A DNA stretch of 64,000 nt from Uranotaenia lowii (lineage: Eukaryota > Arthropoda > Insecta > Diptera > Culicidae), in assembly GCF_029784155.1 (NCBI RefSeq), contig NC_073691.1:132804714-132868713 (forward strand). The letters run 5' to 3'. Positions 1-11,934 of this stretch are shown in pieces (position 1 is the stretch's first letter; each line of letters begins with the position of its first letter). A program made the position numbers and the translations under genes. A model generated the notes under the pieces. The model did no database searches, was not told where the DNA came from, and saw only the letters and a list, made by a program, of their open reading frames with translations.

Positions 1-3000
1 GTAAGAAATGTCAAAAACAACTCTATTGCTTCATTCGTATTTTTACAAGCAAAACTCATAATGATTCTATTCTTATTTCGCTCACTGTAGATGTTTACGA
101 AATAATAAGTAAATAAGCAGTTTGGTCTTGAGAAAAAAAAATTCTGTATTTGATGTTCTTTGCTTCTTTTCTCAATAGCACCAATACAATAATTTTCAAG
201 ATGTTGAGATACATCAAAACCCTGCTGATTTCCTCGGTAAGTGTTCTCAAAAGTTTCAGGTGTTACGAAAAAGTAACCCCATCCTAAATATTCAAAAATG
301 TACTCAAAGTTCCCACGGTACTTTAAATAAATGTGATGAGATTGATTATATAAGCCCTTTTCCACCGTACTCAGTTGACTAAACCTCACTACTCACATGA
401 CAGAAAAAGGACGACTATAGTCAACGTTTTTCCGGTTTGTGACTGGCAAAGCTCTCCACACTTCGAATGGAGAAGCAAGGAAAACAAGACAAACAAGAAA
501 AAAAACCTTTTCAGTTCGGCTGCTGGCAGGGAGCAACAATAGCAATAACAAACTGAAAGCGGGCTTGCTGGCAGGACCAACAATAACAATAAATGCGTAT
601 CGCGTTCGTCATCGGTTGTTTGAAAGCGATTGGTGAATGCTTGATTTCGAATTTTTTTTAGCTTCACACGATTGCGGGATGAGTGACCGGCAAAGTAGAG
701 GAACCCATTTTAGGAACAGCCAAATGAGTGTGACGGACCAAAAGGCTTCACAGTCACAGCTTCACGACTCATGATGTTGACAGATCTCAACCCTGGCTGT
801 GTCTACTGGTGTGCAATTGAACTCTTGATGAAGTCTCGTTTGAGGGTAATTCCCAAGAAAGTCTTGACATTCAAGAGATTCTTTAAGTGGAGCAGCGAGC
901 GTCAAGAACGCCACCAGAAAGAGGACCGTCAGCCAGAGAGACACTCAGAAAATCACCAGGCAGCTCGATGTTACAGGCCAGCCAAGAAGTACCATTAGAG
1001 GCCAAGTTCGGAAAGATTCGCGGACCGGGGGGTTACTCTTGATGCCGTTACGAGCCACGCTGCGGTTAGCATGCGTTAGCTCATATCCAATACCAGAAAA
1101 AGTTCCTAGATGCGCAACCGGGCACCGCAAAGGTCGGAAGGTCCACCTGGAACATTGGTTGGAGCTACTAGCTGAAAGAGTTACTCTCGTGTTCTTGTTG
1201 TGCATGCTTGAGCACAGCTACCCAGTGAGTGCGTCCTCTTAGAAATCGACAGAGCATGCAAAAAATTGAGAGTTGAGTCACCGAACTTAGAATAAAACGA
1301 TTAATTTTGGCGACACTCCGAGAACGCAAATATTCTCATTCGGTTTGTCCTGCCGAGATACCTAGAGGCAACGAATACGAATGCGTACATGCGAAATCAG
1401 TTTGAATCGTACACTCGTATGGTGTGCTCGCACTTTATCCCCGTCTCAATCGTAGCAGTCGACTTCTCAGGCAGGCAAGCACGCGTCTCGAAGGGAAACA
1501 TACGATTCGGACTGTGTTCGTGTGTTTCTCTGGAGGGCGTGTCTTAGATTATTTCGTGGCACTCACCCGAGGCACGCGTATGGTGTGTTCCTCTCTGCCG
1601 ATTAGATGATGCAAAATCGTTAGAGAGATTGATACGATCTGTCGATTTGAGTTACCTCTCTATCGATTCATGTTTACTGGGTAGAAGCAATTCTTGAATC
1701 TCACGAGGAGGTGGTTTGAGCTATGGTTAGTCGCCAGCGACTTCAATTCACCCTATGCTGCTGAATATTGGGAGTTCTCGAAATCATCGAGAAAAAGTGT
1801 TGGTGACTAAAAAAGGTTCCTTTTCTGGGGTTACCAGAATACAAACTGCCAGAAATTCTCACCACTCGCATGCTAAGGTTATCACCTGAAGCAACGCAAG
1901 GTTCGATTCGTTGTCGATTCCACGTTTCAACAGTATCAACGCCTACCATGTATGGCCCACGCACGAACTTATGTTACTTGGTCCAATCGCCTCGCTCAAG
2001 TGCGAGGAACTCGAAAAAACCAAAAACCAAATTCAAAACAATTTGCCTAGCTCAACATCAGAAAAAATGGCGAAACTGAAAAAACTATTTGTTTGTTTAA
2101 ACATAACGTAAGTTTGTTTTGTTACCTCTTACCTCGCATGTGTAGATTAGTCAATAAACATGTGAGTTTGAAAGTTAACACAAAAAAATGACGAGATCGG
2201 TATCACTGATCACACTGATATGACACTTAGAACAAAAATTAAACCATTTTCTGTCTAATTTTTTGTTGTCAGATTTTGAAGGTTCGCAATACCGACGGCA
2301 GGTGGCGAACCTGTAAAATTTTACAAAAATGCCCTGTAGGAAAAATGGTCCTGTTTAACCCAATTTTATCGTAGAAATTGCGTGTTTTATTTTTAAATTT
2401 GGGTGGCATGTCTTAACTGGGATAGCATTTCTTCAAATCGATCGATACGCACTCTGGAATCGACATTGCGTACTGTTGGAAAAAATATCCAGAAAACGAA
2501 ATCGAGTGTCCAGTCAGTATGGTTAATGTCGGTATGCTAAAACCATCTGATTCCTGAAGTCAAATCTATTAAATTTGGTTTAGGTCAGCTCTCCTGATGC
2601 TCGTAAAAATTATATTTGAAATGTGAAAGGAATTCATTGATTATAGCAAATTAAAATGTGGGTAATAATAATTGAATTTCTAATCGTTAAAAAGAAGCAA
2701 GAAATGCTTTTAATGTTTTGATTAAAAATATTTTTACCCTTTAGACACCTTGAATAGTTTTTACAGAAAAATAAATGTGAAAAAAAAGCAAAAGATTAAA
2801 ATTGCCCTAAGACTCAATCATGCGGTTCAATCAAAATTCCGTAAATTTTGCAACCACATCCCCGCTTTCCCAATTAGCAAAACATGAAAGCGTCGCTCTA
2901 AAAAGCACAATCACAAAATATGAACCAATTCCAGCAACCAACATCAGAAACCGCACAGGACTCTTTCTCTTGCTCTTGGCTTGGTGCACTTGCTCAACCA

Positions 3001-3515
3001 CAGCTTTTTCTACCTCCTGCCTCTACAACCAACTCAATTCTTGGTTGCGTTCGAAAACCACAAATGCAATATAACTGAGTTGCATAATGCTGGGGAGAAT
3101 AATGCACCAGCCAGACTATCGCGCGGTTCACCTTCCTGATGCCGGAAAGTGGGCAGGTGAATGCATAGGTAGGTACCTGGTATGGAGGATACATACCTAC
3201 CTGATTCTGGCCCATCTGCAGGAGCAAGGACGACCAAAGGAAACGGATAGAAATTGCATTTTCCAGTCATCTCACCGGCCCGAAGTGAACTGCGGGCATC
3301 ACAATAAGTTTAATTATTTATTTATGAGCAATTTCGGACCACTTTGTGTCTGTCGGTTTACTCAATCTTGTGAAGTACTGCAACAGTTCAAATACACTTG
3401 GACTGGACTAACTTTTTTTTGCTTTATAAAAATTTAATTAATTCTTAGTGCAAAAGAAAGAAACATCGTTTCATAAAAATAGAAATTCAGATAGAACTAG
3501 GTAAAGATTAAGATA
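1..3515. other. Non-coding stretch, no gene recognised
   Basis: AT-rich DNA with a somewhat less AT-rich patch at about 430-1,600. Short open frames occur on both strands (for example 771-998 + and 762-944 -), but they overlap, lack recognisable motifs and have no clear splice or start context. The patch at 780-1,210 could be very old transposon coding sequence, but I cannot assign it to a family. Confidence 0.5.
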
Positions 3516-3777
3516 TGAGGCCCTCAGAGCCAAAGGGGTATAAGTGACAAAATGATCGATTTTGAGTTAATGATGCCAAGCGATTCTTCATATTTCAAAC
3601 TATATTTGGTGATATTTTAAAATTTTGTTCGAATTTTATTTACATACTTTTACGTTCGAAAGCAAAATACAAATTTTCGAAAAATATATGGAAAATGGCC
3701 AAACACAACAACATAAAAGCGTGTTTTCTCGAAATAAACTTGTATGCACTTATACCCCTTTGGCTCCACGGTCCTCA
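3516..3777. mobile_element. Palindromic MITE with TA target duplication
   Basis: The ends are inverted copies of each other. The left end begins TGAGGCCC and contains GAGCCAAAGGGGTATAAGTG at about 3,527-3,546; the right end read in reverse begins TGAGGACC and contains the same GAGCCAAAGGGGTATAAGTG. TA dinucleotides flank both ends (3,514-3,515 and 3,778-3,779). The 262-bp length and absence of any open frame fit a non-autonomous TA-targeting (Tc1/mariner-like) MITE. Superfamily is inferred from the TA duplication only. Confidence 0.75.
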
Positions 3778-3779
3778 TA

Positions 3780-4233
3780 GAAAACTTTCATGTTTCTCAG
3801 GAGGAACATGAAAACCAGTTTTTCATCAATAATTTCAGTCCCCTTCGGCCGATTTCAGCGAGACGTTTGCTTTATTTTTCAATAAAACCTCATTAACGAC
3901 GGTTCATAAATCATTTTGCACATTTTGCAAAACTGTTAACACACTATCAGCTGTCAAACTGAATTTTCACACACCATGCAAGTTCGAAATTTACACATTA
4001 TCCGAAATAGCGAATGAGCAAATAATGTGTGAAAATGACTCATCCTTAAGGTTGAAAAAAAAAAACAAGAAGAGACAGAACATGTTGAAGGAATTTTTCA
4101 GCTTCAATTCAGAATTGTGTTGTTTGAACGAATTACAATAAGTAACTGGCATTATCAGAGAAGAAACGTCAACATGTGTTAATTTTTATATAATCTAGCA
4201 ATGTTCCGAAAATCACCCAATTCTCATGAGACA
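3780..4233. other. Gap without gene
   Basis: AT-rich sequence. It contains a weak inverted pair, TTTTCACACA near 3,964 and TGTGTGAAAA near 4,028. Nothing coding is recognised. Confidence 0.5.
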
Positions 4234-4320
4234 CACTGAAACGTTTTCAACAGCGAAAGCAAAACCGCTTGGATAAAAAAGACGACAGTTGTTCCAATTA
4301 TTTCAGCTTGGTATACCAAT

Positions 4321-4568
4321 AATCGAAATGCAGTTGATTTTTTGCGCATTCAACTACTTATATAATAGATTCAACTTCTAACTGTCCTTACGCAATCAAC
4401 TATCAATAAAATACATTCAACTGTATGATTTATTTTATGCATTCAACTATAAATACATCAGATTCAACTACAAACTGCTGATTGACCTTATGCAATCAAC
4501 TATGAATATAATAGATTCAATTGTAATGGTGTACTTGATTCAACTGTAGAAATGATAGATTCAACTAC
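4321..4568. repeat. Left subterminal repeats of element D
   Basis: Degenerate tandem copies of a ~25-bp unit containing GATTCAACTRTA and TGATT. The array continues beyond the LINE insertion at 5,584-5,740 and recurs inverted at about 6,360-6,690. This inverted flank-repeat layout defines element D. Confidence 0.75.
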
Positions 4569-5583
4569 ATTATTTTTATTTACATAGTATTCCGTCTCAC
4601 GACATAACTTGACGAACATAATTCCTAAAATTCACTCGGTTCATAGCAACCGTTCTCCAATTTCTCGGGCACCCCACGTTCGCCAGATCACGCTCCACTT
4701 GGTCTAACCACCTCGCTCGTTGCGCCCCCGCTCGTCTTGTTCCTACCGGATTCGTAGCGAACATCTGTTTTGCAGGACAGTCGTCCGGCATTCTCGCAAC
4801 ATGTCCCGCCCAGCGTATCCGGCCAGCCTTCACCACCTTCTGGATACTAGGTTCGCCGTAGAGGCGCGCGGCTCGTTGTTCATCCTTCGCCTCCACACTC
4901 CGTTCTCCTGTACGCCGCCAAAGATGGTTCTTAACACTCGCCGCTCGAATACTCCGAGTGTACGCAGGTCCTCCTCGAGCAATATCCATGTCTCGTGCCC
5001 GTAGAGAACAACCGGTCTAATGAGCGTCATATACAGGTTACACTTCGTGCGAGGGCTAAGTCTTCTCGACCGCAGTTGCTTGTGGAGTCCATAGTAGGCA
5101 CGACTTCCGCTGATAATTCGCTTCCGGATCTCACGGCAGGTGTCATTGTCTGCGGTCACCAGTGAGCCGAGATAGACAAAGTCTTCGACTATCTCCAGCT
5201 CGTCGCCGTCAATCGCGACCTTGTTATTACTGGACAAGCGGGTTCGGTCGGTCTCGGATCCGCAGGCCAGCATGTACTTCGTCTTGGACGTATTAATCAT
5301 CAACCCAATCCTTCCTGCTTCGCGTTTCAGTTTGCGGTAGATCTCCTCCACCGCCGCAGATGATCTGCCGACTATATCAATGTCATCGGCAAAGCAGATA
5401 AGTTGACTGGATCTGTTGAAAATCGTGCCCCGCATTTCGCCCACCGCTCGTCGAATAACACCTTCTAGCGCCACGTTGAACATCATGCAGGATAGACCTT
5501 GTCGAAGCCCCCTGCGCGATTCGAATGAACTCGACAATTCACCCGAAATCCGCACACAGCACTGCGTTCCATCCATCGTCGCC
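4569..5583 (-). pseudogene. 5'-truncated non-LTR retrotransposon (LINE), reverse transcriptase C-terminal half
   Basis: On the minus strand the reading runs from about 5,583 to 4,597 and encodes the later part of a LINE reverse transcriptase: the GLRQGLSCMMFN segment, the catalytic-type FADDIDIVGRS box, the YLGSLVTADND region, then the VVLYGHETW thumb-proximal segment and a C-terminal stretch with RIRWAGHVARMP. A frameshift near 4,860-4,870 moves the frame. The endonuclease and the first part of RT are missing, as expected for 5' truncation. The 3' end is an A/T-rich tail just after CGTGAGACGGAATACTA (reverse orientation). An 11-bp GATTCAACTAC occurs at 4,558-4,568 and 5,584-5,594 as a likely target duplication, though this motif is also part of the host repeat. 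The RTE/Jockey-type grouping is by motif only. A second fragment of the family is at about 55.88-56.29 kb. Confidence 0.85.
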
Positions 5584-5899
5584 GATTCAACTACGATTGT
5601 ATGATTGATTTTAGGCATTCAACTATAAATATAATAGATTCAACTGTAGTGGTATAATTGATTCAACTGTAAGTATGATGGATTCAACTACAAATGTATG
5701 ATTGATTCTAGGTATTGAACCATAAATATAGTAAATAAAACTATATTTTTTGTTACTTGAATAGTTTAGTGTTCATCAGCAAAAGCAATAAAAAAAGTAA
5801 GTGTGGGACCCAATACGTGTTCCCTGTAGCGATCGTATCGCTGTTTTTAGGGCTCAGCCGATAGTTCCTGACATCAGTTGCAAAACGCAAGCGCGGTAA

Positions 5900-6143
5900 A
5901 CATTTTCCTCTAGACCGACAGTTCCTGGAATTGGGAAAAGTACACCTACTCTGGCTGCCCGGGAAATAGACGTGGGTTTCGACGTTCTTTTACACGATCC
6001 TGGCAGGATCCCACGGGAAACTAGCATTATGGTAAGTCAGCGTATGATAGATTTATGTCATGATATTAAGTAATTTTTCTCCCCACAAGGTCAATCTTCG
6101 CCGGGTGCAGAAGCACGGACGTCTTCCGGTACCGATTAATTAA
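5900..6143 (+). pseudogene. Candidate spliced mini-gene of element D
   Basis: An exon ends at 6,031 with ATG directly followed by the splice donor GTAAGT. The intron runs 6,032-6,089 (58 nt) and ends in a pyrimidine-rich stretch and CACAAG. The next exon reads 17 codons (VNLRRVQKHGRLPVPIN) to TAA at 6,141-6,143. Upstream of the ATG the same frame is open back to 5,900 but has no other ATG, so either the start codon is the last codon of exon 1 or an earlier exon exists. AATAAA follows near 6,285. No homology is recognised. The gene model is inferred from splice signals and frame continuity only. Confidence 0.4.
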
Positions 6144-6354
6144 GACGCACAATTTCCTGGGCAACCATGCATCAAGATGCAAAAAAAAGCAACCGCGGAG
6201 GAACAAGGACGTGGATATCGGGATTTCCAGTCCGGTTTTCTAGCATCATGGCGGCTAAAACGAACTTGATGCAAAATGCTGAAATAATAAATTAAAAGAA
6301 AAAAACGTAGCCACAAAATTATTCCGAAGAAGTGCTTCAGATATGATAACTTCC

Positions 6355-6700
6355 AATAAAAACCGAAATTTATAATTTATAATTAAATCAATCATATTAT
6401 TATAATTGAATCTATTATATTTATAATTAAATCAATTATATTATTATAGTTGAATCTATCATGTTTATAATTAAATGAATCATTTAATTATAGTTGATTC
6501 TACTATAATTATTGTTGAATGTATAACATCAATCGTGCATTATAGTTGAATCTATTATATTTATAGTTGAGTGCACAAAATTAATCATGCAACTATAGTT
6601 AAATGTATGAAATACTTTGTTGAATGTACGCATTCAATCAGATTGTCTGTTATATGTATTGTTGAAATTTTAATAATTATAGTTGGTCAGGAAGCAATCA
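6355..6700. repeat. Right subterminal repeats of element D (inverted relative to the left)
   Basis: Repeated TATAATTGAATCTATTATAT-type units, the reverse complement of the array at 4,321-4,568. AT content is very high. Confidence 0.7.
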
Positions 6701-6758
6701 GATACGTGATTGAGAATAAGTGGATTATTGTTGAAAATACTATACTTTTTTCTCCGTG

Positions 6759-7199
6759 CGAAATTGTCGGTTGGTTTCTCTCACAACGGGGCAAAAATTG
6801 TATTTTACAGCACTGCTCCGAGAATCAAAGAAATGAGATTTGAAAGAGAGGCGTTGCCTCTCCGGTTGGAATTCTCAACTAAGTGAGGAGCTACCTGATT
6901 TTCAGTTTCTTGTTTAACTCAATCACTTTTCTTGCTCACTCACTCACTCACTCACTCGATCATTAATCGATGATCGAATGCTGTCTGGCTGATTTTTCTA
7001 GCTGTTGTTTCGGTAGTATGTATGTATGTGTCTGCCGGTACAAATACAAAATTTTATGTTCCAAATACCCCTCATATCAATTCTAAATTCTTTTCTCAGC
7101 AAAAGCTTTTCATAGTTTAAAATTATATTTATTTTCTGCAACAGCTTTCTCACACTGTGCTTTTCTTGTCACTCTGTTTCTGTTTACGAGAACCAGAAT
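6759..7199. other. Gap with simple repeats
   Basis: Contains a (CACT)n microsatellite at about 6,934-6,957 followed by an ATCGAT-rich palindromic patch, and a short (TATG)n run near 7,018. No gene is seen. Confidence 0.5.
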
Positions 7200-8365
7200 A
7201 AACCGATAGTATTCTTGGATACAGCTATTCCAACCAGAAGGCCAATTCAAAACAAACAATTAGCAGCAGTAGACTTAAAAATCCAAAAAAGCCAGTTTTG
7301 ACGGTTTCCACCGGAAGGCCGAATCAAAACGAACAATCAGCAGCTTTAAATATCTGTACATCCTTAGCCAATTCCTTTTTTTCCACCCGAATCGAAGCGG
7401 AAAATCAGCGGCAGAAGACTTAAAAATCTGCGTTTCCAAAGCCAATTCCGTCTTTTTCCACCGGAAGATCAAATCAAAACAAACAATCAGCAAAAGCAGC
7501 CATAAAAATATACAATTTCTAAGCCAATTCCGTCTTTTCCATCGGAAGGCTAAATCATAACAAACAATCAGCAGCAGTAGCCTCAAAATCTGCGCTACTT
7601 TAGCTAATTCCGTTTTTTTCCACCGAAATGCCAAACCAAAACATACAATCGGCGGCAGCAGCTTTAAAAATCTGCGCTTTCAAAGCCAAATTAAGCCTTA
7701 TCTGCACTTCCTAAGCCAATTCAGTCTTTTCCACTGGAATGCCAAATCAAAGCAAACAATCAGCAAAAGCAGCTTTAAAAATCTACAATTTCTAAGCCAA
7801 TTCCGTCTTTTCCACCGAAAGGCCAAATCATAACAAACAATCAGCAGCAGTAGCCTTAAAATCGGCGCTTCTTTAGCTAATTCCATTTTTTTCCACCGGA
7901 AGGCCAAAATAAAACAAACAATCAGCAACAGCAGCCTTAAAAATCTGCGCTTCCAAAGCCATTCCGTCTTTTTCCACCAGAAGGCCAAATCAACACGAAC
8001 AAACAGCAACAGCAGCCTTAAAAATTTGCACTTCCTAAGCCAATTCCATCTTTTTCCACTGGAATGCCAAACAAAGCAAACAATCAGCAGAAGCAGCCCT
8101 AAAAATCTGCACTTCACAAGTCGATTCCGTCCTTTTCCACTGGAACGCCAAATCAAAGCAAACAATCAGCAGAGGCTGCCTTAAAAATCTATGCTCTCTG
8201 TGCCAATCCGTCTTTCTACCGGAGGCCGAATCAAAAACATTTTTTTCCGTAGCAGCAGTCTTGAAAATCTGTTCTTCCTGTGCCAAACCGTCTTTCAACT
8301 GGAGGGCGAAACAGAAACAAATTTTTCGTAGCAGCAGCTTTGACAATCTGCGTTCTCAGTCTTTT
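7200..8365. repeat. ~82-bp tandem repeat, about 13 units
   Basis: A unit carrying AAACAATCAGCAGCAG, then a TTAAAAATCTGCGCTTCC-like stretch, then CCAATTCCGTCTTTTTCCAC, recurs at about 7,252, 7,337, 7,400, 7,478, 7,562, 7,640, 7,753, 7,831, 7,915, 7,999, 8,078 and 8,160. Spacing is mostly 78-85 bp. The minus strand is largely open and translates to leucine-rich repeats (LLLLIVCFDLAFRWKK-like). Because the period is not a multiple of three, the repeated peptide shifts frame between units, which argues for a satellite rather than a selected protein. Confidence 0.85.
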
Positions 8366-8989
8366 TTTCTAGCAACCACGCCATTGTTGTGATGTTACGA
8401 TTATTATGAATTTCAATTCAGGGATTCACTCCGACACGTCTATCACTCACAAGAATAGATCAATGACTGACTTTTCTGTATGTTTGACTAGTGTTGCCAA
8501 CATAACAGACGTTGTCGTAGACATTTATTTTATTTATCATCAGTGTTGCCGAATGCAACCATTATGATATTTAATTTTTATTAAATTTGATTTATTTTCT
8601 GCATATCCTTCATTTCATCTCTACATCAGTGTGGAAAGCATGACGTGAAGATGGAACTTCGGTGCATCTCGTTAACGGCTAAACTTATTTTCAAGTTATG
8701 ATCCTTTTTGCAAAGCTCTTGTCAAGGTCACAAAGTTTGGCAGTGTTTATAAACCGTTGAGAGAAAACAAAACGAATGTTCCTTTTTCGTGATGTGACGA
8801 TGCAAAATCATGTACCTACCAGCACACCTATAACAACTCTCCCGGGTCAAAATATTTTGATCTCTGTAATTGGACCATCATCACCATTCCGAGTTATGCT
8901 AAAAATACCATCGGCGAATAGAATAAGAAGAACAAAATATGTGTTCATGTACTTACTACTAAACGGCATTTATAGAATTTGAATTTGAC
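8366..8989. other. Gap without gene
   Basis: Unremarkable AT-rich sequence between the tandem repeat and the LINE. The open frame at 8,776-8,982 (+) shows no motif. Confidence 0.5.
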
Positions 8990-9471
8990 TAGTTTTGCGC
9001 CATGGAGGTAAATTTAAATTTAATTTCACGAAAATATTGTTTGACTGGTAAACGGTGAATAATGTCCAACACGAGACCCCATAGTGGTCATACCACCTAA
9101 ATTCACAACTCCTATCTCTACCTCCCCGTGGTACCGGCTGGGATGCGAGTAACCTAAGCGGAGATCGGTTATCCAACCCCGGTGGATGCTTTGGTCGCAT
9201 GCAGACTGAGAAAGTGGACGCACGTGTCTGTTCCCCAGGTCAGGGGCGGCGTGCAACAACAACCGAGCGTCTGTTCTCCAGGTCAGGGGCGGCTCAAACA
9301 GCGTCTGTCTTGCAGCAAGCGGCTGAATTTATGAAATGCGGCTCCCGCCAGCTAAGTCCAAGATGGCAGCCCCATCGCACTTTAGGCTAACAACCTACTG
9401 CTTCCGATTCAGAAATTGTTACGGAATCCGAAAGAAATGACCGACCTGGAACTTTGGCGACGACTTTTAGC

Positions 9472-10329
9472 ATGAAAACACGGACACGAATTGGAACTTG
9501 GAACGATTGAACACTTGCTCAACAAGGCAAGCTGGCTCAACTTGCTAGAGAAGCTAGCCGCCTCAAGCTTGAAATTCTAGGACTGAGCGAAGTTCGTTGG
9601 CCTAATACTGGAGAACACAAGACACAATCCGGGCAAGTACTGCTTTACTCTGGCATACGAGGAGAACATGCTACTCGGGAACGAGGAGTTGGTTTCCTGT
9701 TAAGCCCACAGGCCTACGCTGCCCTCATAAGATGGGAACCGATAAACGAAAGAATAATCGTAGCCAGATTTAGAACACGGGTTAGAAACCTTACAATGGT
9801 CCAGTGTTATGCGCCAACTGACGTTGCCGACTTGCAGGAGAAAGAGCAGTTTTACAGTCAACTGAACAGCGTGGTTGAGAGAATTCCAAAGGGTGACATT
9901 CAAATCCATTTGGGCGACTTCAACGCAAAGATTGGCTCCGACAATCAGGACCTTGAGCGCATCATGAGGCGCCATGGCCTAGGACAGATGAGCGAAAACG
10001 GAGAGCTGTTTGTAGAATTTTGTGGCAACAACAACATGGTGATTGGTGGATCGCTCTTCCCCCATCGACCAGCACATAAGGTCACTTGGGTGTCCAGAGA
10101 TGGCCGAACAGAAAATCAAATTGACCATATCTGCATCAGCCGAAAATGGAGAAGGAGCCTTCTTGATGTCCGCAACAAACGAAGCGCACACATTGCATCT
10201 GACCATCACCTCGTCCTTGACGAAATACGACTGAAAGTTGCGCGTGTCCAACGGCGCGAGGAGAAAGTCGGGTGTCGGTACGACGTCCGTCGGTTGGAGA
10301 ATCCAGAGGCGAAAAGGGCATACGTTTAA
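9472..10329 (+). pseudogene. LINE apurinic/apyrimidinic-type endonuclease domain
   Basis: The probable start is ATG 9,472 (MKTRTRIGTWN). The frame meets a TGA at 9,508-9,510, one C-to-T change from the arginine codon usual at this site, then stays open to 10,327. Family hallmarks follow in order: LEILGLSEVRW (glutamate of the metal site), YAPT, the catalytic GDFNAKIG, a TWVSRDGRTENQIDHICIS block with the N..D residues, and the terminal SDHHLV with the catalytic D-H pair. This enzyme nicks target DNA for target-primed reverse transcription. The domain itself looks intact apart from the early stop. Confidence 0.85.
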
Positions 10330-10752
10330 CAGCTGGAATCCCGAGCCTCGGAATTGCCGACAGACGGAACAGTCGAAAAAACAGTGGTGCGGAATCAAGA
10401 ATGCCTTCATCACGACGAGCCATGGTACTCTCGGTAAAGTTCGTGGAAGAAGAAGTGAATGGCGGATGAAACTTGGAGAATGGTCGATGATCGGAGAAAG
10501 GCAAAAGTCGGAATTGAGCAGGCATGTACCGGGTCAGCCAAAGCAGCCGCCCGCTTACGATATGCGGAGCAGGAAAAGGCAGTTAAACGAGCTTGTAGAC
10601 GAGACAAGAGAGCCTGGACAAACTCCCTAGCCGAAGAGGGAGAAAGAGCCGCAGCCAATGGAGATATCCGATAACTTTATGACATTTCTCGCCGCCTCAG
10701 TGGTGCAAGGACTAATGCAAGAATGCCGCTGAAAGACTGAGCAGGTCAGTTA

Positions 10753-11805
10753 TTGACCGATCGAACAGATCAGCTCAAACGATGGACTGAGCACTTCGAA
10801 CAACTCTTCCGAGTCACGAATAGCGATGGCCAACAGAATCCGCAGCTCGAAGCGCCAACAGTAAGTCGCATAAATGGCGTCAACTCGGAAGCGCCCTCGC
10901 TGGCTGAAATAGAAGCGGCAATCAAAAACATGAAATCCAACAAAGCACCTGGGATCGATTGCATCCCCGCTGAAATGCTGAAAGCCGACCCTGCCCTGTC
11001 AGCACGAATGTTGCATCGTCTTTTCGCTGACATCTGGGATACTGCAACATTCCCGGCCGATTGGATGCAGGGTATCCTTGTAAAGGTCCCGAAGAAAGGA
11101 GACCTGACAGAGTGCGGTAACTGGCGAGGCATAACGTTGATCTGTACAACCCTCAAAGTACTCTGGATTCCGATCCGGACGATCATGTGTGGACCACATC
11201 ACAAAGCTACGAATCATACTGGAACAAATCAACGAATTCCAGGACTCTCTTCTGCTGGTGTTTGTTGATTTCGAAAAAGCATTCGACCGACTTAACCATG
11301 AAAACATCTGTGCGGCTCTAAGGCGACGAGGGGTCCCAGAGAAACTAGTCCATCTCATCGAAGCACAATACAAGGCATTTTCGTGCAAGGTCTTGCACGG
11401 TGGTGTCTTGTCCGATCCAATCCCGGTAACTGCTAGAGTAAGACAAGGATGTATCTTATCACCGCTACTTTTTCCAATCGTAATGGATGAGATTCTGACT
11501 GGATCGATTGACTGTGCACCGAACTGAGGATTGCCGTGGAATCCTTCAACAATAGAGCAACTGAACGACCTTGACCTGGCTGACGATATTGTTTTACTCG
11601 CCCAAACACAACCAGATATGCAGAGCAAACTCGACGACCTCACCGAAAGTTCCAAGGCAGCATGTCTCAAAGTCAATGTCGGAAAGACCAAGTCGATGAA
11701 GATTAACACAGGAAATCCCTCCAGTTTCATGGTAGCTGGGCAACAAGTTGAGAAAGTGGAGTGCTTATAGTATCTGGGTAGCCAGATAACGCCTGATGGT
11801 GGTAC
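10753..11805 (+). pseudogene. LINE reverse transcriptase, frameshifted
   Basis: The first frame (10,753-11,160) carries the N-terminal fingers: SNKAPGIDCIPAEMLK and GNWRGITL. A frameshift near 11,165-11,190 moves it to the next frame with FVDFEKAFDRLNH and VRQGCILSPLLF. After a TGA at 11,525-11,527 the polymerase box reads DLADDIVLLAQ, so the usual first aromatic residue is leucine. A TAG at 11,768-11,770 precedes the YLGSQITPDGG segment. Between the endonuclease and this domain (10,330-10,750) the linker has lost its frame. The copy is dead. Confidence 0.85.
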
Positions 11806-11934
11806 CAGGAAGACATCGAAACCCGGATCAGAAAGGCCCGTTTTGCATTTGCGAGTCTCCGAAATATCTGGCGGTCACGCTAGATATCTCTACGAACAAA
11901 AATTCGAATCTTCAACTCAAACGTCAAATCCGTA

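Larger units (their letters stand above)
4234..6758 (+). mobile_element. TIR cassette-like element D with central spliced mini-gene (interrupted by a LINE)
   Basis: Both flanks hold many copies of a motif around ATTCAACTATAAATA, in one orientation at 4,321-4,568 and 5,584-5,740 and in reverse at about 6,360-6,690. The outer ends are only weakly alike: the left begins CACTGAAACG followed by TTTTCAACA, and the right read in reverse begins CACGGAGAAAAAAG and also reaches TTTTCAACA. The expected TA duplications are CA on the left and CG on the right, so the borders are decayed or misplaced. The centre holds a candidate spliced gene and a polyadenylation-type AATAAA near 6,285. The plan matches elements A, B and C. 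A 5'-truncated LINE sits inside the left flank repeats. Boundaries are tentative. Confidence 0.5.

Noticed and set aside
389..1242. Overlapping small ORFs at the left edge
   Set aside because: Open on both strands with no motif, no splice or promoter support, and lengths expected by chance.
7275..8346. Leucine-rich, membrane-like proteins of 103-155 residues on the minus strand
   Set aside because: Products of the ~82-bp tandem repeat. Peptide repeats change frame between units, so there is no evidence of coding selection.
7200..8365. CRISPR-like array
   Set aside because: Units are contiguous and diverged, with no spacer/repeat alternation, and the sequence is eukaryotic.
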